The notes beneath the pieces are model-generated. The model searched no databases, was not told the origin of the DNA, and saw only the letters and a list, made by a program, of their open reading frames with translations. A program made the translations under genes and the position numbers. This document shows positions 1 to 10,419 of a stretch of DNA of 64,000 nucleotides, in pieces (position 1 is the first letter of the stretch; every line of letters begins with the position of its first letter). The DNA is from Semisulcospira habei (Eukaryota; Mollusca; Gastropoda; Semisulcospiridae): positions 13,625,343 to 13,689,342 of the forward strand of contig BTPG01000004.1 in NCBI GenBank assembly GCA_036245525.1, given 5' to 3'.

Positions 1-2263
1 GTTGCCCACGACGTCTGCAGGCTTGTTCGTGGCTGCGGAGGCCAATCCGAGACAGGAAGGTTCGACCGCAGTGGCTGCAGGGGAAGGTATGGCCAGGGTT
101 CTGAGCTGCGGCATCTCTGTTTTTTCTCCTGAGCCGCTTGTCCTTAAGGCTAGATCTGTGAGAGTCCTCAAAGGAGACAGCTGCCTTGAAAATGGTGGAG
201 CGCCAGGTGTCACGGTCGGCAGCAAGCGAAGACCACTGGTGGTGGTCGATTTGGCAGGCACTAAGTGACTTCTTGAGACAGTCTTTGTATCTCTTCTTTG
301 GTGCCCCTCTGTCACGGTGTCCAGTAGCAAGCTCGCCGAACAGGGTGATCTTTGGTAGGCGATGATCCTCCATCCTGGAGACATGCCCCGCCCAGCGGAG
401 CTGTGTCCGCAGCAGCAAAGCCTCGATGCTCACAGTTTCAGCCTGTTCAAGGACCTCGACGTTGGTGACATAGTCACTCCAGTGAATGCCCAGGATGGTA
501 CGCAGGCAGCGCTGGTGGAAGCGTTCGAGGAGTCGTAGTTGGCTGCGGTAGAGGGCCCAGGACTCGGAACCATACAGCAGGGTGGTGAGGACCACAGCTC
601 TGTACACGCTGATCTTGGTGCCTGTTTTCAGCTGTTGATTGTGCCACACCCGCTTGAAAAGTCGCCCGAAAGCGCTGTTCGCTTTTGCCAGCCTGCTGTC
701 AAGCTCCTTGTCCAGCTTGGCGTCCGACGTGATAATGCAGCCAAGGTAAGTAAACTGGTGCACTGACTTTAGTTCAGACTCGCCAATGGTGATGTGAGGA
801 GGGCGATACACTGTCTTGGGTGCCGGCTGATGGAGGACCTCTGTCTTTTTCAGACTGACCTCGAGTCCAAAGAGCTGGGCAGCATCAGCGAAGCAAGACG
901 TGATGCGCTGCAGGGCTCTCTCTGTGTGTGCAACGAGGGCAGCATCATCAGCAAAAAGCAGCTCACGAATCAGTTGGTCTAGGGTTTTCGTGTGGGCCTG
1001 CAGTCGTCTGAGGTTGAACAGGCTGCCATCGAGACGATACCTGATGTACACTGCATCGTCATCATCGAGGTCCACTGTGGCCTGCTTCAACATCATGCTA
1101 AAAAAGATGGTGAAGAGGGTCGGTGCCAGCACGCAGCCCTGCTTTACGCCGTTGAGAATAGGGAATGGTTCTGAGAGATCATTGTTGAGTCTGACCTGGC
1201 CTTGCTGGTCCTCGTGTAGCTGGACAATCATGTTGAGGAACTTTGGGGGACAGCCAAGTCGCTCCAGGATCTGCCACATGCCTTGCCTGCTCACAGTGTC
1301 GAACGCTTTTGTTAGGTCGACAAATGTTTCGTACAGCCCTTTGCTCTGCTCGCGGCACTTCTCCTGTAGCTGTCTCAGCACAAAGACCATATCGGTGGTG
1401 CTCCTGTTTGCTCTGAAGCCACACTGGCCCTCTGGGAGTTGGTCTTCAGCGATGGCAGGTACCAGCCGATTCAGGAGCAGCCTTGCAAGGATTTTCCCAG
1501 CAATGGACAGCAGGGTAATTCCCCGATAGTTGGAACAGTCAGACTTCTCGCCTTTGTTCTTGTACAGGGTGATAACGACTGCATCACGGAGATCTTTTGG
1601 TAGTGTTCCTTCCTCCCAGCAGCAGAGAAAGAGGTCATGGAGCTTGTTGTGCAGTGCTGTGCCTCCATGTTTCCTGATCTCTGGCGGTATTCCATCAATG
1701 CCTGCTGCTTTGCCACTCTTGAGCTGGTGGATGGCTGTGAGGGTCTCTTCAGCGGTGGGCGGTTCGTCCAATTCAACCTTTACTGGGAGGTGTGGGATTT
1801 GTAGGACGACTGCTTCTTGAACAGTGCGCTCAGCGCTGAAGAGGCTCTGAAAGTATTCCGACCAGCGGTTCAAGATGGAGTTATTATCTGTGAGGAGTGC
1901 CTGGCCATTCGCGCTTCGCAGGGGACTTTGTACCAGGTGCCTGGGGCCATACACTGCTTTCAGTGCTTCGTAGAAGCCCCTGTAGTCACCATTGTCAGCA
2001 CAAAGCTGGGTCCTCTGTGCAAGTCTGGTCCACCACTCATTCTGGAGATCTCTGAGCTTGCGCTGGAGACTGCTGCAGACGAGGCGGAAGGCAGACTTCT
2101 TCACAGGGCAGGACGGCTGGGCTAGGTGGGCCTGATGGGCGGCTCTTTTTTTTTTTGCTAGGTGTTCCTGGATCTCTACATCGTTTTTGTCAAACCAGTC
2201 TTTGTTCTTCTTTCTGGCGAAACCCAAGACTTCTGCAGAGGATTTTGCAATAGCAGTTTTCAG
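1..2263 (-). CDS. RTE-type reverse transcriptase, C-terminal part (partial, runs off left edge)
   Basis: The minus frame (plus triplets starting at base 2) appears open from the inversion junction to the left edge. In order it shows a linker with FARKKNKDWF, fingers motifs (KAAGIDGIPPEI, YRGITLLSIAGKI, QCGFRANRSTTD), the palm strand FVDLTKAFDT, GVKQGCVLAPTLF, the catalytic box LLFADDAALVAHT, FTYLGCIITSD, and a tail with LLYGSESWALY and LRWAGHVSRMEDHRLPK. It ends in a Cys/His finger (CSHCGRTCLSRIGLRSHEQAC). Known family role: nicking and reverse transcription of its own RNA at the target (TPRT). The 34-kb copy has a stop about two codons beyond the equivalent of base 1, so this frame probably ends just outside the window. 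The endonuclease domain is absent. I did not check every codon. Confidence 0.8.
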   Translation of the reverse strand, partial: MKTAIAKSSAEVLGFARKKNKDWFDKNDVEIQEHLAKKKRAAHQAHLAQPSCPVKKSAFRLVCSSLQRKLRDLQNEWWTRLAQRTQLCADNGDYRGFYEALKAVYGPRHLVQSPLRSANGQALLTDNNSILNRWSEYFQSLFSAERTVQEAVVLQIPHLPVKVELDEPPTAEETLTAIHQLKSGKAAGIDGIPPEIRKHGGTALHNKLHDLFLCCWEEGTLPKDLRDAVVITLYKNKGEKSDCSNYRGITLLSIAGKILARLLLNRLVPAIAEDQLPEGQCGFRANRSTTDMVFVLRQLQEKCREQSKGLYETFVDLTKAFDTVSRQGMWQILERLGCPPKFLNMIVQLHEDQQGQVRLNNDLSEPFPILNGVKQGCVLAPTLFTIFFSMMLKQATVDLDDDDAVYIRYRLDGSLFNLRRLQAHTKTLDQLIRELLFADDAALVAHTERALQRITSCFADAAQLFGLEVSLKKTEVLHQPAPKTVYRPPHITIGESELKSVHQFTYLGCIITSDAKLDKELDSRLAKANSAFGRLFKRVWHNQQLKTGTKISVYRAVVLTTLLYGSESWALYRSQLRLLERFHQRCLRTILGIHWSDYVTNVEVLEQAETVSIEALLLRTQLRWAGHVSRMEDHRLPKITLFGELATGHRDRGAPKKRYKDCLKKSLSACQIDHHQWSSLAADRDTWRSTIFKAAVSFEDSHRSSLKDKRLRRKNRDAAAQNPGHTFPCSHCGRTFLSRIGLRSHEQACRRRGQ

Positions 2264-2508
2264 TGACGTCCTCCTCACCAGAGTGATGCCCAGCGCAGAG
2301 TGCCACACTGACCACCGCCTTGTCCGCTGCAAACTCAGGCTCCACTTCAAGCCAAAACCCAAGAAATGGGGGCCCCCCAAGAAAAAGCTTGACGTTGCCA
2401 GCCTTCAGCGTGACGATGTGAAAGCTGCCTTTCAGACAGCTTTACAGCGCAGGCTCAAAGACACAGCGGACCCAGTAGACTCCTCCCCTGAAACACTTTG
2501 GGAACAAA
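2264..2508 (+). pseudogene. Inverted 5' segment of the RTE family-1 copy
   Basis: Plus-strand reading resumes the element upstream of the RT: SDVLLTRVMP, AECHTDHRLVRCKL (end of the endonuclease domain with its terminal D-H pair), PKKWGPPKKKLDV, and SSPETLWEQI. It stops at WEQI, where the minus-strand part resumes with KTAI. Orientation and breakpoint together indicate a 5' inversion. No independent gene is present. Confidence 0.8.
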
Positions 2509-3174
2509 TAAGTAGATGTGATGAAGCTCTATGCTCGTGCATAGTGCTCACACCGTAGGATTAGTACGGTACGGGTTTTGTTAACGGTTTGTTTGTGCCG
2601 ATAGTCCGGGTGGCATTAGGCTCAACGGGAAATCTGTCAGACATGGTTAGCACGGAGTTTTGGTGAGTTCTGTTTAGTGAGTTCTAGGCGAAAGTTAGTC
2701 TGTCAGAGGTTTAGAAACGGTAGTACGGGGCTTGACTCTCATTCTGGGCAGACGTTATGCGAGATACCTTAGCCCGCATTCCAAGACTCTGAAGCCTAGA
2801 TTTCAGGTATGTTTCTATATATATAGTATTGATAGTTGCTTAGTTAAAGATAGTATGCGTTGGTAAGAGTAATTTGGTTGTATAGCGTTGTTGATTGGGT
2901 TGGTTCAGTTATGTTGGTTTAGAATTCAGTAAAGTAACCGGTGTTTTGGTATACAGTTATTTACCGAGATGGATAACGCTCAGTTCAGTCCATAATAGAT
3001 GTTTGTGTGAGATGTGTAAGAGTTATGAGTAAAGATTTTGTAGTGTTTACTTTATATCCATTTGGAATTTGTAGATGTGCAAGTGCAGGGAGAAAATGTT
3101 CATAATTATGCTATAATGTTTGTATGTCTTGTTTGTACTATTTGTTATAAATGTACCACAACCGAATTTCTCTT
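2509..3174. other. Unassigned AT-rich spacer between two RTE insertions
   Basis: No coding frame, RNA gene or clear repeat was recognised. The stretch is low in complexity in places (TA runs near 2815) and forms the left flank of the twin-primed RTE that follows. Confidence 0.4.
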
Positions 3175-3185
3175 TTCGAGATAAT
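3175..3185. repeat. Target-site duplication, left copy (TTCGAGATAAT)
   Basis: The 11-bp TTCGAGATAAT at 3175-3185 recurs at 4695-4705 and brackets the inverted RTE copy. Confidence 0.8.
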
Positions 3186-3202
3186 CATCATCATCATCAT
3201 CA

Positions 3203-3996
3203 TCAGTCCCTTGCCCGAACTGGGCGTTGGGGGGACTGAAAGGCAGCAGCAACAGACAGTGCTCTCCACTGAGTTCTATTTTGGGCGGTGGCAAGCAAGT
3301 CTGGCATCTCGAGTTCGGTCCATTCTTTTATGTTTGCGACCCAACTCTTTCTCTGACGACCTCGCCAACGACTTCCTTCGAGAGTGCCTTGGAGGATAGT
3401 CTTGGACAAGGTGTTGTGTCGGGTCACGTGGCCAAACCAAGCAAGCTTGCGCCGTTTCACGGTTGCCAGAAGAGGTTCATGTGGGCCCACCAGGGAAGTG
3501 ACGATGCTCCGTACATATTCGTTGGTTTTGTGCTCGCGGTACGAGATGCGGAGCAACTTCCTCAGGCACTTGTTCTCAAAGGCCTGGATTTTCTTTTCTG
3601 AGTCTGCAAGCAGTGTCCAAGTCTCACAGCCGTAGAGTAGAATAGACACTATGAGGGACTTGTAAAGCCTGTACTTGATGGTGAAGCTGATGGAGTTACT
3701 TCGCCATATCCTGTCCAGCCTGGCCATTGCGGATGTTGCTGTACCTATCCTGATACGGATCTCTGCTACGCAACTACCGTCTTTGGACAGGGTGGCTCCC
3801 AAGTACTTGAAGCTATTGACCTCTTCTAGCTTCTGGCCGTTCATGTGAATGTTGCTGCTGCTGTCGCTTGTGGTGTTGATCATCACTTTGCTTTTATCCG
3901 TACTGATCTCCATGCCATAAGACCCTGCGCTACTTGAAAGTTTGTCTGTCAGGTTTTGGAGCTCACGATTGCTGCCTGCCATGAGGTCAATATCGT
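3203..3996 (-). pseudogene. RTE family 2 reverse transcriptase, C-terminal third
   Basis: The minus-strand frame matches about residues 719-980 of the long copy at 55878-58820, from DIDLMAGSN through FKYLGATLSKDGS, LLYGCETWTLL, and the basic C-terminus ending PVRARD. The catalytic FADD box lies at the break and is split from this piece. An apparent longer frame starting at 4117 runs into antisense sequence across the inversion junction, so the upstream start is not real. A few substitutions separate the two copies. Confidence 0.85.
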
Positions 3997-3999
3997 ACG

Positions 4000-4700
4000 C
4001 GGCCTGAGGGGATGAAAGTCTCCAGGTGTAGACAACATACCTGCTGAACTGTTGAAACATGGAGGAGAAGTAACAACGAAGGTCCTCACTACACTCTGTC
4101 AAAAGATCTGGGAGCAAAAGAAATGGCCAGTAGAATGGACACAGTCTCTAGTGATCCCGCTCCCCAAGAAAGGAAACATGAAACAGTGCCAGAACTACAG
4201 AACTATCAGTCTGATAAGTCACCCTAGCAAAGTAATGCTTAGAATCATTCTCAACCGCCTCAAAACTTTCGCCGAGGAACTGCTGGCAGAAGAACAGGCT
4301 GGCTTCAGAGTTGGAAGAAGCACTGTAGAGCAGATTTTCAACTGCCGCGTCCTGATCGAGAAACATCTGCAGCATCAGCGCGAACTCTACCACAACTTCA
4401 TTGATTTCAGGAAAGCATTTGATCGCGTCTGGCACGACGGACTCTGGCAAGTCATGAGATCGTTCAACATAGAGGAGGGACTGATCCAAATGATAGAAGC
4501 GCTTTACAAGAACGCCTGCAGCGCGGTTCTACTTAACAATCAGTCAGGCGAGTTCTTCAGGACGACAATCGGTGTCCGTCAACGATGCCTGCTCTCTCCT
4601 GTCCTTTTCAACATATTTCTGGAGAAGATCATGCAGGAAACCCTCCACGACCACCATACTTCAATCTCTATTGGTGGCAGATCCCTGTGCAATCTTCGAG
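4000..4700 (+). pseudogene. RTE family 2 reverse transcriptase, inverted middle segment
   Basis: Plus-strand reading matches about residues 479-714 of the long copy: VRGL, KSPGVDN, PAELLKHGGEV, YRTISLISHPSKV, AGFRVGRSTVEQ, FIDFRKAFDRVWHDG, IGVRQRCLLSPVLFN and GGRSLCNLR. A TGA near 4012 replaces a glycine codon in the GLKGGKSPG motif of the other copy. Inverted relative to 3203-3996. Confidence 0.85.
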
Positions 4701-4705
4701 ATAAT
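4695..4705. repeat. Target-site duplication, right copy
   Basis: TTCGAGATAAT, identical to 3175-3185. Its first bases overlap the element sequence CTTCGA at the truncated end, so a few bases may be microhomology. Confidence 0.8.
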
Positions 4706-5600
4706 AAAGTACTCTTATTCTTCTTATTCTTCTTACTCTAAAAGAATGTGAGGTGTGTATGTCTAAGTCGCTATGAAGGTAGTACGTGGATGGTTAAGCA
4801 TAGTCTTTTCCAGTGTATAGAGTAGTGTATAGCAAGAGTGTTAGGCTATAGTCTGTTTCAAGATAGTGACAGAGATATGGGGGTGTTACGGAAGTAGACA
4901 GTTTATGAAGCACGTGTGTGTGTGTGTGAATGAACGTGTGAGTTATTTGTATCAGCCAGGTTACGTGACGTTTCTCATTTATCCAATATGTGGTGTGTTT
5001 AGCAAGTGTTACGTTGGGACTTTTGTTGTCAATTCAGAGTTCTTGTAAAGAGTGGAACGACGGACGCCGAGACGTCGAGTCACAGGTGGGACCTAACGTG
5101 AGGTCATCCCTCCAGCTCTTCACTGAGAGTGTGTCTGACCGGGACCAAGACACCCGAGTCAAAGCGAGAACTGCGCTACCGTACGAGAACGAGGACGTCC
5201 GTGCCAAAGAGACAGGACGGCAAGAAGAAGCGTACGACGAAGGACTTTCACGCCTAGACGTGAGAAGGACCAACGTAACCAGGCAATAACATCAAACAGG
5301 TTGGAGACAGTGTGAAACTATAACCTAGCCTGGCAAAGATATTGTGATGTGTATGTGATGTATATAGCTTGATAGTTGTGAGCGTTTTTTTGGTATATTT
5401 ATATTGTATAAAGTCACTTTAGAAAGGGAACCCGTGTGTTTGTTTTACCGCATGAATGCGCCCGTCTGAGTCAGTGGCGGTGTATGCGTCTGTTGCGTGA
5501 GAGTCTGTACGTGCGACTGTGGGCAAGTCTGCGCGCGTTACAGTAGACCTGTGTTAGCGTGTCGTAACCATCTGTTGCAGAAGTGAATATTTGAACAGAT
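4706..5600. other. Unassigned non-coding stretch
   Basis: No recognisable protein motif, RNA gene or repeat family. A small open frame around 4990-5289 has no family resemblance and no supporting signals. Confidence 0.35.
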
Positions 5601-5607
5601 TACGAGG

Positions 5608-5835
5608 GGAGCTGGGTGGCTTGGTGGTAGATCGTTCGACTTTTCGACCGAATGGTCCCGGGTTCGAATCCAGCTTGGATCAAAATTGATTCAGACCATA
5701 TTCTTGCACCACCCTTGAACTATCATGCTGGATCTGTCATCCAGCACTGTAATACAATCCTTCGGATGGCAATTTCACATTTTAGGGATTTTGTTCCTGG
5801 GGTAGAATGTGTTAATAAAGAATGCGTGTTTCCAT
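5608..5835 (+). mobile_element. tRNA-derived SINE
   Basis: The head shows a pol III A box (TGGCTTGGTGGTAGATCG) and a B box (GGTTCGAATCC) about 35 bases later, but the ends do not pair as a tRNA acceptor stem. The body (CCTTGAACTATCATG and TTTTAGGGATTT) resembles the right half of the foldback at 38750-38940, so the SINE and that repeat share a segment. Ends near AATAAAGAATGCG. Confidence 0.7.
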
Positions 5836-5861
5836 AAGTGCTACGTGACCGCGTGGCGTTT

Positions 5862-6125
5862 AATAATAATAATAATTACGGTAGTAATAATGCACTTATT
5901 TTATAATAATTATAACTCTAAGCGCGCACTCACAACTCACGCACGCTTTAGACAATGACTCACGTACCACAAATACATTACGACAGTCAGCTTGGGGTGG
6001 GGAGTGTGGTGATATAGTGCTAGAACTGTTGAAAGAGGTGAGTTTTGAGGGCGGACTGGAAGGAGGAGAGAGAGTATTTCTGACGGAGAGAGAGTGGGAG
6101 AGTGTTCCAGGTGGATGGACCGTTT
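5862..6125 (-). pseudogene. LINE 3' end (CR1/L2/Rex-like), truncated
   Basis: Minus-strand reading gives the tail of a LINE RT, with WNTLP-like and LKTHLFQQF-like residues degraded to HLEHSPTLS and SKLTSFNSS, followed by an (ATT)n tail at 5862-5876. It is the same family and orientation as 8290-8890, and the two flank the PLE remnant as direct repeats of about 260 bp. Confidence 0.6.
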
Positions 6126-6439
6126 GCGGTGAGACAGGCGAGAGCGGGGTGACAAAAACCTTTATCGCTCCACTGAGCGATTCAACGGCAAAAGAGAGCA
6201 TGAAGGGAGCATGGTTTTCAGTAGGCGACGAAATACCGCAACAATTCTAACAATCTCAGAAAGAGGCTCGATGCCGCCTGTCGCGCCGCTATATGGAGAC
6301 ACACGACGCGATCTTCTGCCTGATGCTCAGCTACTTGTTCGGCCATGTCGCCTACCGCGCTGCTGTCGCGCAGCTGCATAGAAACACGATTTAACCCTTT
6401 TAGTCCCGAGTCCCTCCAGCAGGAGATTGACTGACCATG

Positions 6440-6790
6440 ATAATTCCAGGGTAGTGCCAGATTAGCTTGGCGCCTATCATAGTAGACCCGTCTCCTGCTG
6501 TAGTGCGTCAAGGCTGAATGTGTGAAGATGTCAATGACACCCCGACCTTGTGTATGTGGGATCAGGCGCCAAGCTAATCTGGCACTACCCTTGACATATC
6601 ATGGTGGACCGGTCTCCTGCTGTAGTGCGTCAGGGCTGAATGTGTGAAGATGTCAATGACACCCCGACCTTGTGTATGTGGGATCAGGCGCCAAGCAAAG
6701 CCTAGCACTACCCTTGACATATCATGGTGGACCGGTCTCCTGCTGTAGTGCGTCAGGGCTGAATGTGTGAAGATGTCAATGACACCCCGA
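6440..6790 (+). repeat. 122-125-bp tandem triplication joining foldback and GIY-YIG sequence
   Basis: A unit starting GCTGAATGTGTGAAGATGTC occurs at about 6511, 6633 and 6758. Each unit ends in half of the foldback repeat (GGCGCCAAGC, CCCTTGACATATCATGG, GTCTCCTGCTG). The first half of each unit (ACCCCGACCTTGTGTATGTG) resembles the coding sequence just upstream of a PLE GIY-YIG domain. An inverted piece of the foldback lies at 6415-6480. Confidence 0.7.
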
Positions 6791-6794
6791 CCTT

Positions 6795-8123
6795 GTGTAT
6801 GCGAGATCTGCGAAGAACTTTAAGCTCCGCTGGGCTAATCATAAGTCTGAAGTCAAGCTGTGCAAACCACACAAGTGCAATGTGTCCCAGCACGCCTCGA
6901 AAGAGAACCACCCACCGGACCCCTCATTTGCATTCCCACAAATCTTTGCGATTGCCACTGTTCCCAATGAATCCCAACTTTTACAGAGAGAGACATGGCG
7001 GCAGTGTAACACTGTTCCCAATGAATCCCAACTCTTACAGAGAGAGACATGGTGGCCGTGTAACACTGTTCCCAATGAATCTCAACTCTTACAGAGAGAG
7101 AGACATGGTGGTCGTGTAACACTGGGACCAATGAATCCCAACTCTTACAGGGAGAGACATGGTGGCCGTGTAACACTGTTCCCAATGAATCCCAACTCTT
7201 ACAGAGAGAGAGAGACATGGTGGCCGTGTAACACTGTTCCCAATGAATCCCAACTCTTACAGAGAGAGACATGGTGGCCGTGTAACACTGTTCCCAATGA
7301 ATCCCAACTCTTACAGAGAGAGACATGGTGGCCGTGTAACACTGTTGCCAATGAATCCCAACTCTTACAGAGAGAGACATGGTGGCCGTGTAACACTGTT
7401 CCCAATGAATCCCAGCTCTTACAGAGAGAGACATGGTGGCCGTGTAACACTGTTCCCAATGAATCCCAACTCTTACAGAGAGAGACATGGTGGCCGTGTA
7501 ACACTGTTCCCAATGAATCCCAACTATTACAGAGAGAGACATGGCGTCAGTGTAACACTGTTCCCAATGAATCCCAACTCTTACAGAGAGAGACATGGCG
7601 TCAGTGTAACACTGTTCCCAATGAATCCCAACTCTTACAGAGAGAGACATGGTGGCCGTGTAACACTGTTCCCAGTGAATCCCAACTCTTACAGAGAGAG
7701 ACATGGCGTCAGTGTAACACTGTTCCCAATGAATCCCAACTCTTACAGAGAGAGACATGGCGTCAGTGTAACACTGTTCCCAATGAATCCCAACTCTTAC
7801 AGAGAGAGACATGGTGGCCGTGTAACACTGTTTCCAATGAATCCCAACTCTTACAGAGAGAGACATGGCGTCAGTGTAACACTGTTCCCAATGAATCCCA
7901 ACTCTTACAGACAGAGACATGGCGGCAGTGTAACACTAGGACCAATGAATCCCAACTCTTACAGAGAGAGACATGGCGGCCGTGTAACACTGTTCCCAAT
8001 GAATCCCAACTCTTACAGAGAGAGACATGGTGGCAGTGTAACACTAGGGCCATGTTTCAGGGTGGGAATACTCGGAAAGATTTCAACTCTATGCTTCAGT
8101 TTAAAAACAAAGTGCAGTTCTAA
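6795..8123 (+). pseudogene. Penelope-like GIY-YIG endonuclease remnant carrying a 54-bp coding array
   Basis: The frame opens with KNFKLRWANHKSEVKLC, matching NLKLRWANHKSDINN of the GIY-YIG fragment at 48104. It runs through HPPDPSFAFPQIFAI, repeats TVPNESQLLQRETWWPCN about twenty times, and closes with FQGGNTRKDFNSML, equivalent to FVGLNSRKDLATML in the other copy. The normal domain has one such unit (VKDESVLISRETWWQAN). GIY-YIG nucleases nick the target for PLE retrotransposition. The GIY..YIG half itself is missing or scrambled in the triplication just upstream, so activity is not expected. Two insertions (+2 near 7100, +4 near 7205) cancel, so only units 3-5 are out of frame. Confidence 0.75.
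6956..8050 (+). repeat. 54-bp minisatellite, 20 units
   Basis: Units start near 6967 and recur every 54 bases to 7999, each containing AATGAATCCCAACTCTTACA. Variants cluster in the codons after ACATGG (TGGCCG, CGGCAG, CGTCAG). Because 54 is a multiple of 3, several frames on both strands stay open; only the frame described for the GIY-YIG remnant has a source protein. Confidence 0.95.
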
Positions 8124-8289
8124 TGAATATGGTGTTCTACATATTTCTGACGTGTGGTGAGTTTTTGCTAGGTGTTTTGCATACTATTCATTACTGGGCA
8201 GATTTCTGTATAGATGTTTGGGCTTTCTTTAAAAGGATGTGACTTCATGCCTCTTTTTTTGTTTTTGGGACCGTGAGTTTTTTGTTCAA

Positions 8290-8895
8290 TAATTAATAAT
8301 AATTAAGGTATTTATAATGCGCTTATCTTATAATAATTATAACTCTAAGCGCGCACTCACAACTCGCACACGCATACGCACGCTTTAGACAATGACTCAC
8401 GTAACACAAATAGTGAAAATACATTACGACGGTCAGCTTGGGGTGAGGATGTGGTGGTATAGTGCTAGAACTGTTGAAAGAGGTGAGTTTTGAGGGCGGA
8501 CTGGAAGGAGGAGAGAGAGTGTTTCTGACGGAGAGAGAGTGGGAGAGTGTTCCAGGTGGATGGACCGTATACTGAGAAGGAGCAGGGGCCGAAAGTGCTG
8601 AGTTTGGTGCGGGGGATGAGGAGGCGGAGAGGGTCGGAGGCGGAGCGAAGGGAGCGGGGAGGAGTGTAGGGTGAAGTAAGTTGGAGAGATAGGCAGGAGC
8701 GTAGTTGTTCAGGGATTTGTAGCAGAGAGACAGAATCTTCTATTGGATGCGTTGGGGAATGGAGAGCCAGTGAAGGAGCTTGAGCAGGGGAGTGATGTGG
8801 TCGGATTTTTTCTTTCTGAGGACGAGGCGGGCAGCATTGTTCTGGACGCGCTAGAGAGTGAGAGTGGTGGAGTGAGGAAGGCCGTCAAAGTATAG
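8290..8895 (-). pseudogene. LINE RT C-terminal fragment (CR1/L2/Rex-like)
   Basis: Minus-strand translation shows the typical C-terminal tail of this LINE group: FDGLPHSTTLTL, VQNNAARLVLRKKKSDHITP, LLKLLHWLSIPQRIQ (stop) KILSLCYKSLNNYAPAYLS, then VHPPGTL and SVRNTLS, and a 3' end in (ATT)n-like sequence near 8290. It has an in-frame stop and is 5'-truncated. No RT catalytic core is present. Confidence 0.7.
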
Positions 8896-8954
8896 TCTGA
8901 TCTATATAATCTACATTAATCTACTTTGATTATGGGGCCGGAAATTGTGTGTCC

Positions 8955-9120
8955 CCCTCTTTTTATGTATTTATGTATTTATTTATTTATTTATTTACTC
9001 TTTTTGTTGTTGTTTACATTTGATTTATTTTTCATTTATTTAGAAGATAGGTACTTTTCCCTTTTATTTATTTATTTACTTATTTATTTATTTATTTATT
9101 ATTTATTTTATTTAAATAGA
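8955..9120 (+). repeat. (TTTA)n-rich low-complexity tract
   Basis: Repeated TATT/TTTA runs with little else. Apparent frames here are low complexity. Confidence 0.85.
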
Positions 9121-9930
<810 letters not shown>

Positions 9931-9947
9931 ATTATATATATATATAT

Positions 9948-10399
9948 ATTCTTTACTTTTAACAAAGGCATCGCCCAAAGCCAAAAAATGCACTCAATCA
10001 GAGTAGATCCAAGGGACGTAATTTTTCATTAAATTCTGAGAATGCTGTGCTAATGCCATGGGATTCCAGGCTGGTAAGCTTGCATTGTGTCATCAGGACA
10101 TCAGCTGTCCTTTTGTGACTGCATCGCTTATGAGATCTTTTGAGCTTTCCACTGAACACCTATTACATAAAGCAATGGGGACTACCCCCAGGCGCCCCGC
10201 CACCCGCTGGAGAATATCCAGTCCTCCCCCCGAGGGGGGAAGACAGAAAATATTCCCAAACAGATTTTGGACCTGCTGAGTAGATTTAAAGTTTTTGCCG
10301 CCTACGACCGGTTTCGCCCCAAGGAAGGGCTGTTCAGGTAGGCATACGGCGTAACCTGAAATTGCAAACACAACGCATGTACTAGAAGCCGCCTCCAGA
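9948..10399 (-). repeat. Penelope-like direct repeat, left copy
   Basis: 452 bp, collinear with 24611-25062. It differs, for example, in the hammerhead core (10332) and at GCATCGCCC/GCATCGCTC. Confidence 0.85.
10300..10343 (-). ncRNA. Hammerhead ribozyme motif, core-mutated
   Basis: Minus strand: stem I GCCUAC/GUAGGC, core CUGAACA, stem II GCCC/GGGC with a short loop, GAAA, a two-base stem III within ACCGGU, then the UC cleavage site. The canonical core is CUGANGA; here G8 is C, which should abolish cleavage because G8 is a catalytic residue. The intact counterpart is at 24963-25006. Confidence 0.75.
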
Positions 10400-10414
10400 C
10401 GTTACTGGTAGCAC

Positions 10415-10419
10415 CACTA
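10415..10419. repeat. 5-bp target-site duplication (CACTA), left
   Basis: CACTA immediately precedes LTR 1 and follows LTR 3 (24503-24507). Five base pairs is usual for Ty3/Gypsy integration. Confidence 0.85.

Larger units (their letters stand above)
1..2508 (-). mobile_element. RTE-type LINE (family 1), 5'-inverted, 3' end off the window
   Basis: Bases 1-2263 read on the minus strand as the RT and C-terminal part of an RTE-type LINE. Bases 2264-2508 read on the plus strand as the preceding linker, with residues such as CHTDHRLVRCKL and ETLWEQI. On the minus strand the frame begins LKTAIAKSSAEVLGF, which is the natural continuation of the inverted piece, so the 5' part was flipped at insertion. 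The 3' end, and with it any target duplication, lies left of base 1. A second copy of the family is at 33927-36191. Confidence 0.85.
3186..4700 (-). mobile_element. RTE-type LINE (family 2), 5'-truncated and 5'-inverted (twin-primed)
   Basis: The left part (3186 to about 3996) is the 3' end of the element on the minus strand, ending in a short (ATC)n/(GAT)n tail at 3186-3205. The right part (about 3994-4700) is the adjoining upstream RT segment on the plus strand. Compared with the long copy at 55867-58757, the plus part ends at GGRSLCNLR and the minus part starts at DIDLMAG, which are neighbours in the intact protein. The bases CGT are shared at the internal junction (3994-3996). An 11-bp duplication flanks the whole. 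This is the expected product of twin priming. Confidence 0.9.

Noticed and set aside
5608..5684. Possible tRNA gene
   Set aside because: A and B boxes are present but the acceptor ends do not pair and a SINE body follows.
6853..7920. 355-codon minus frame across the 54-bp array
   Set aside because: Open only because the unit is a multiple of three; the sense frame with a GIY-YIG source is on the plus strand.
7243..8160. 305-codon plus frame in a second phase of the same array
   Set aside because: Shifted reading of the same units; it does not join the GIY-YIG ends.
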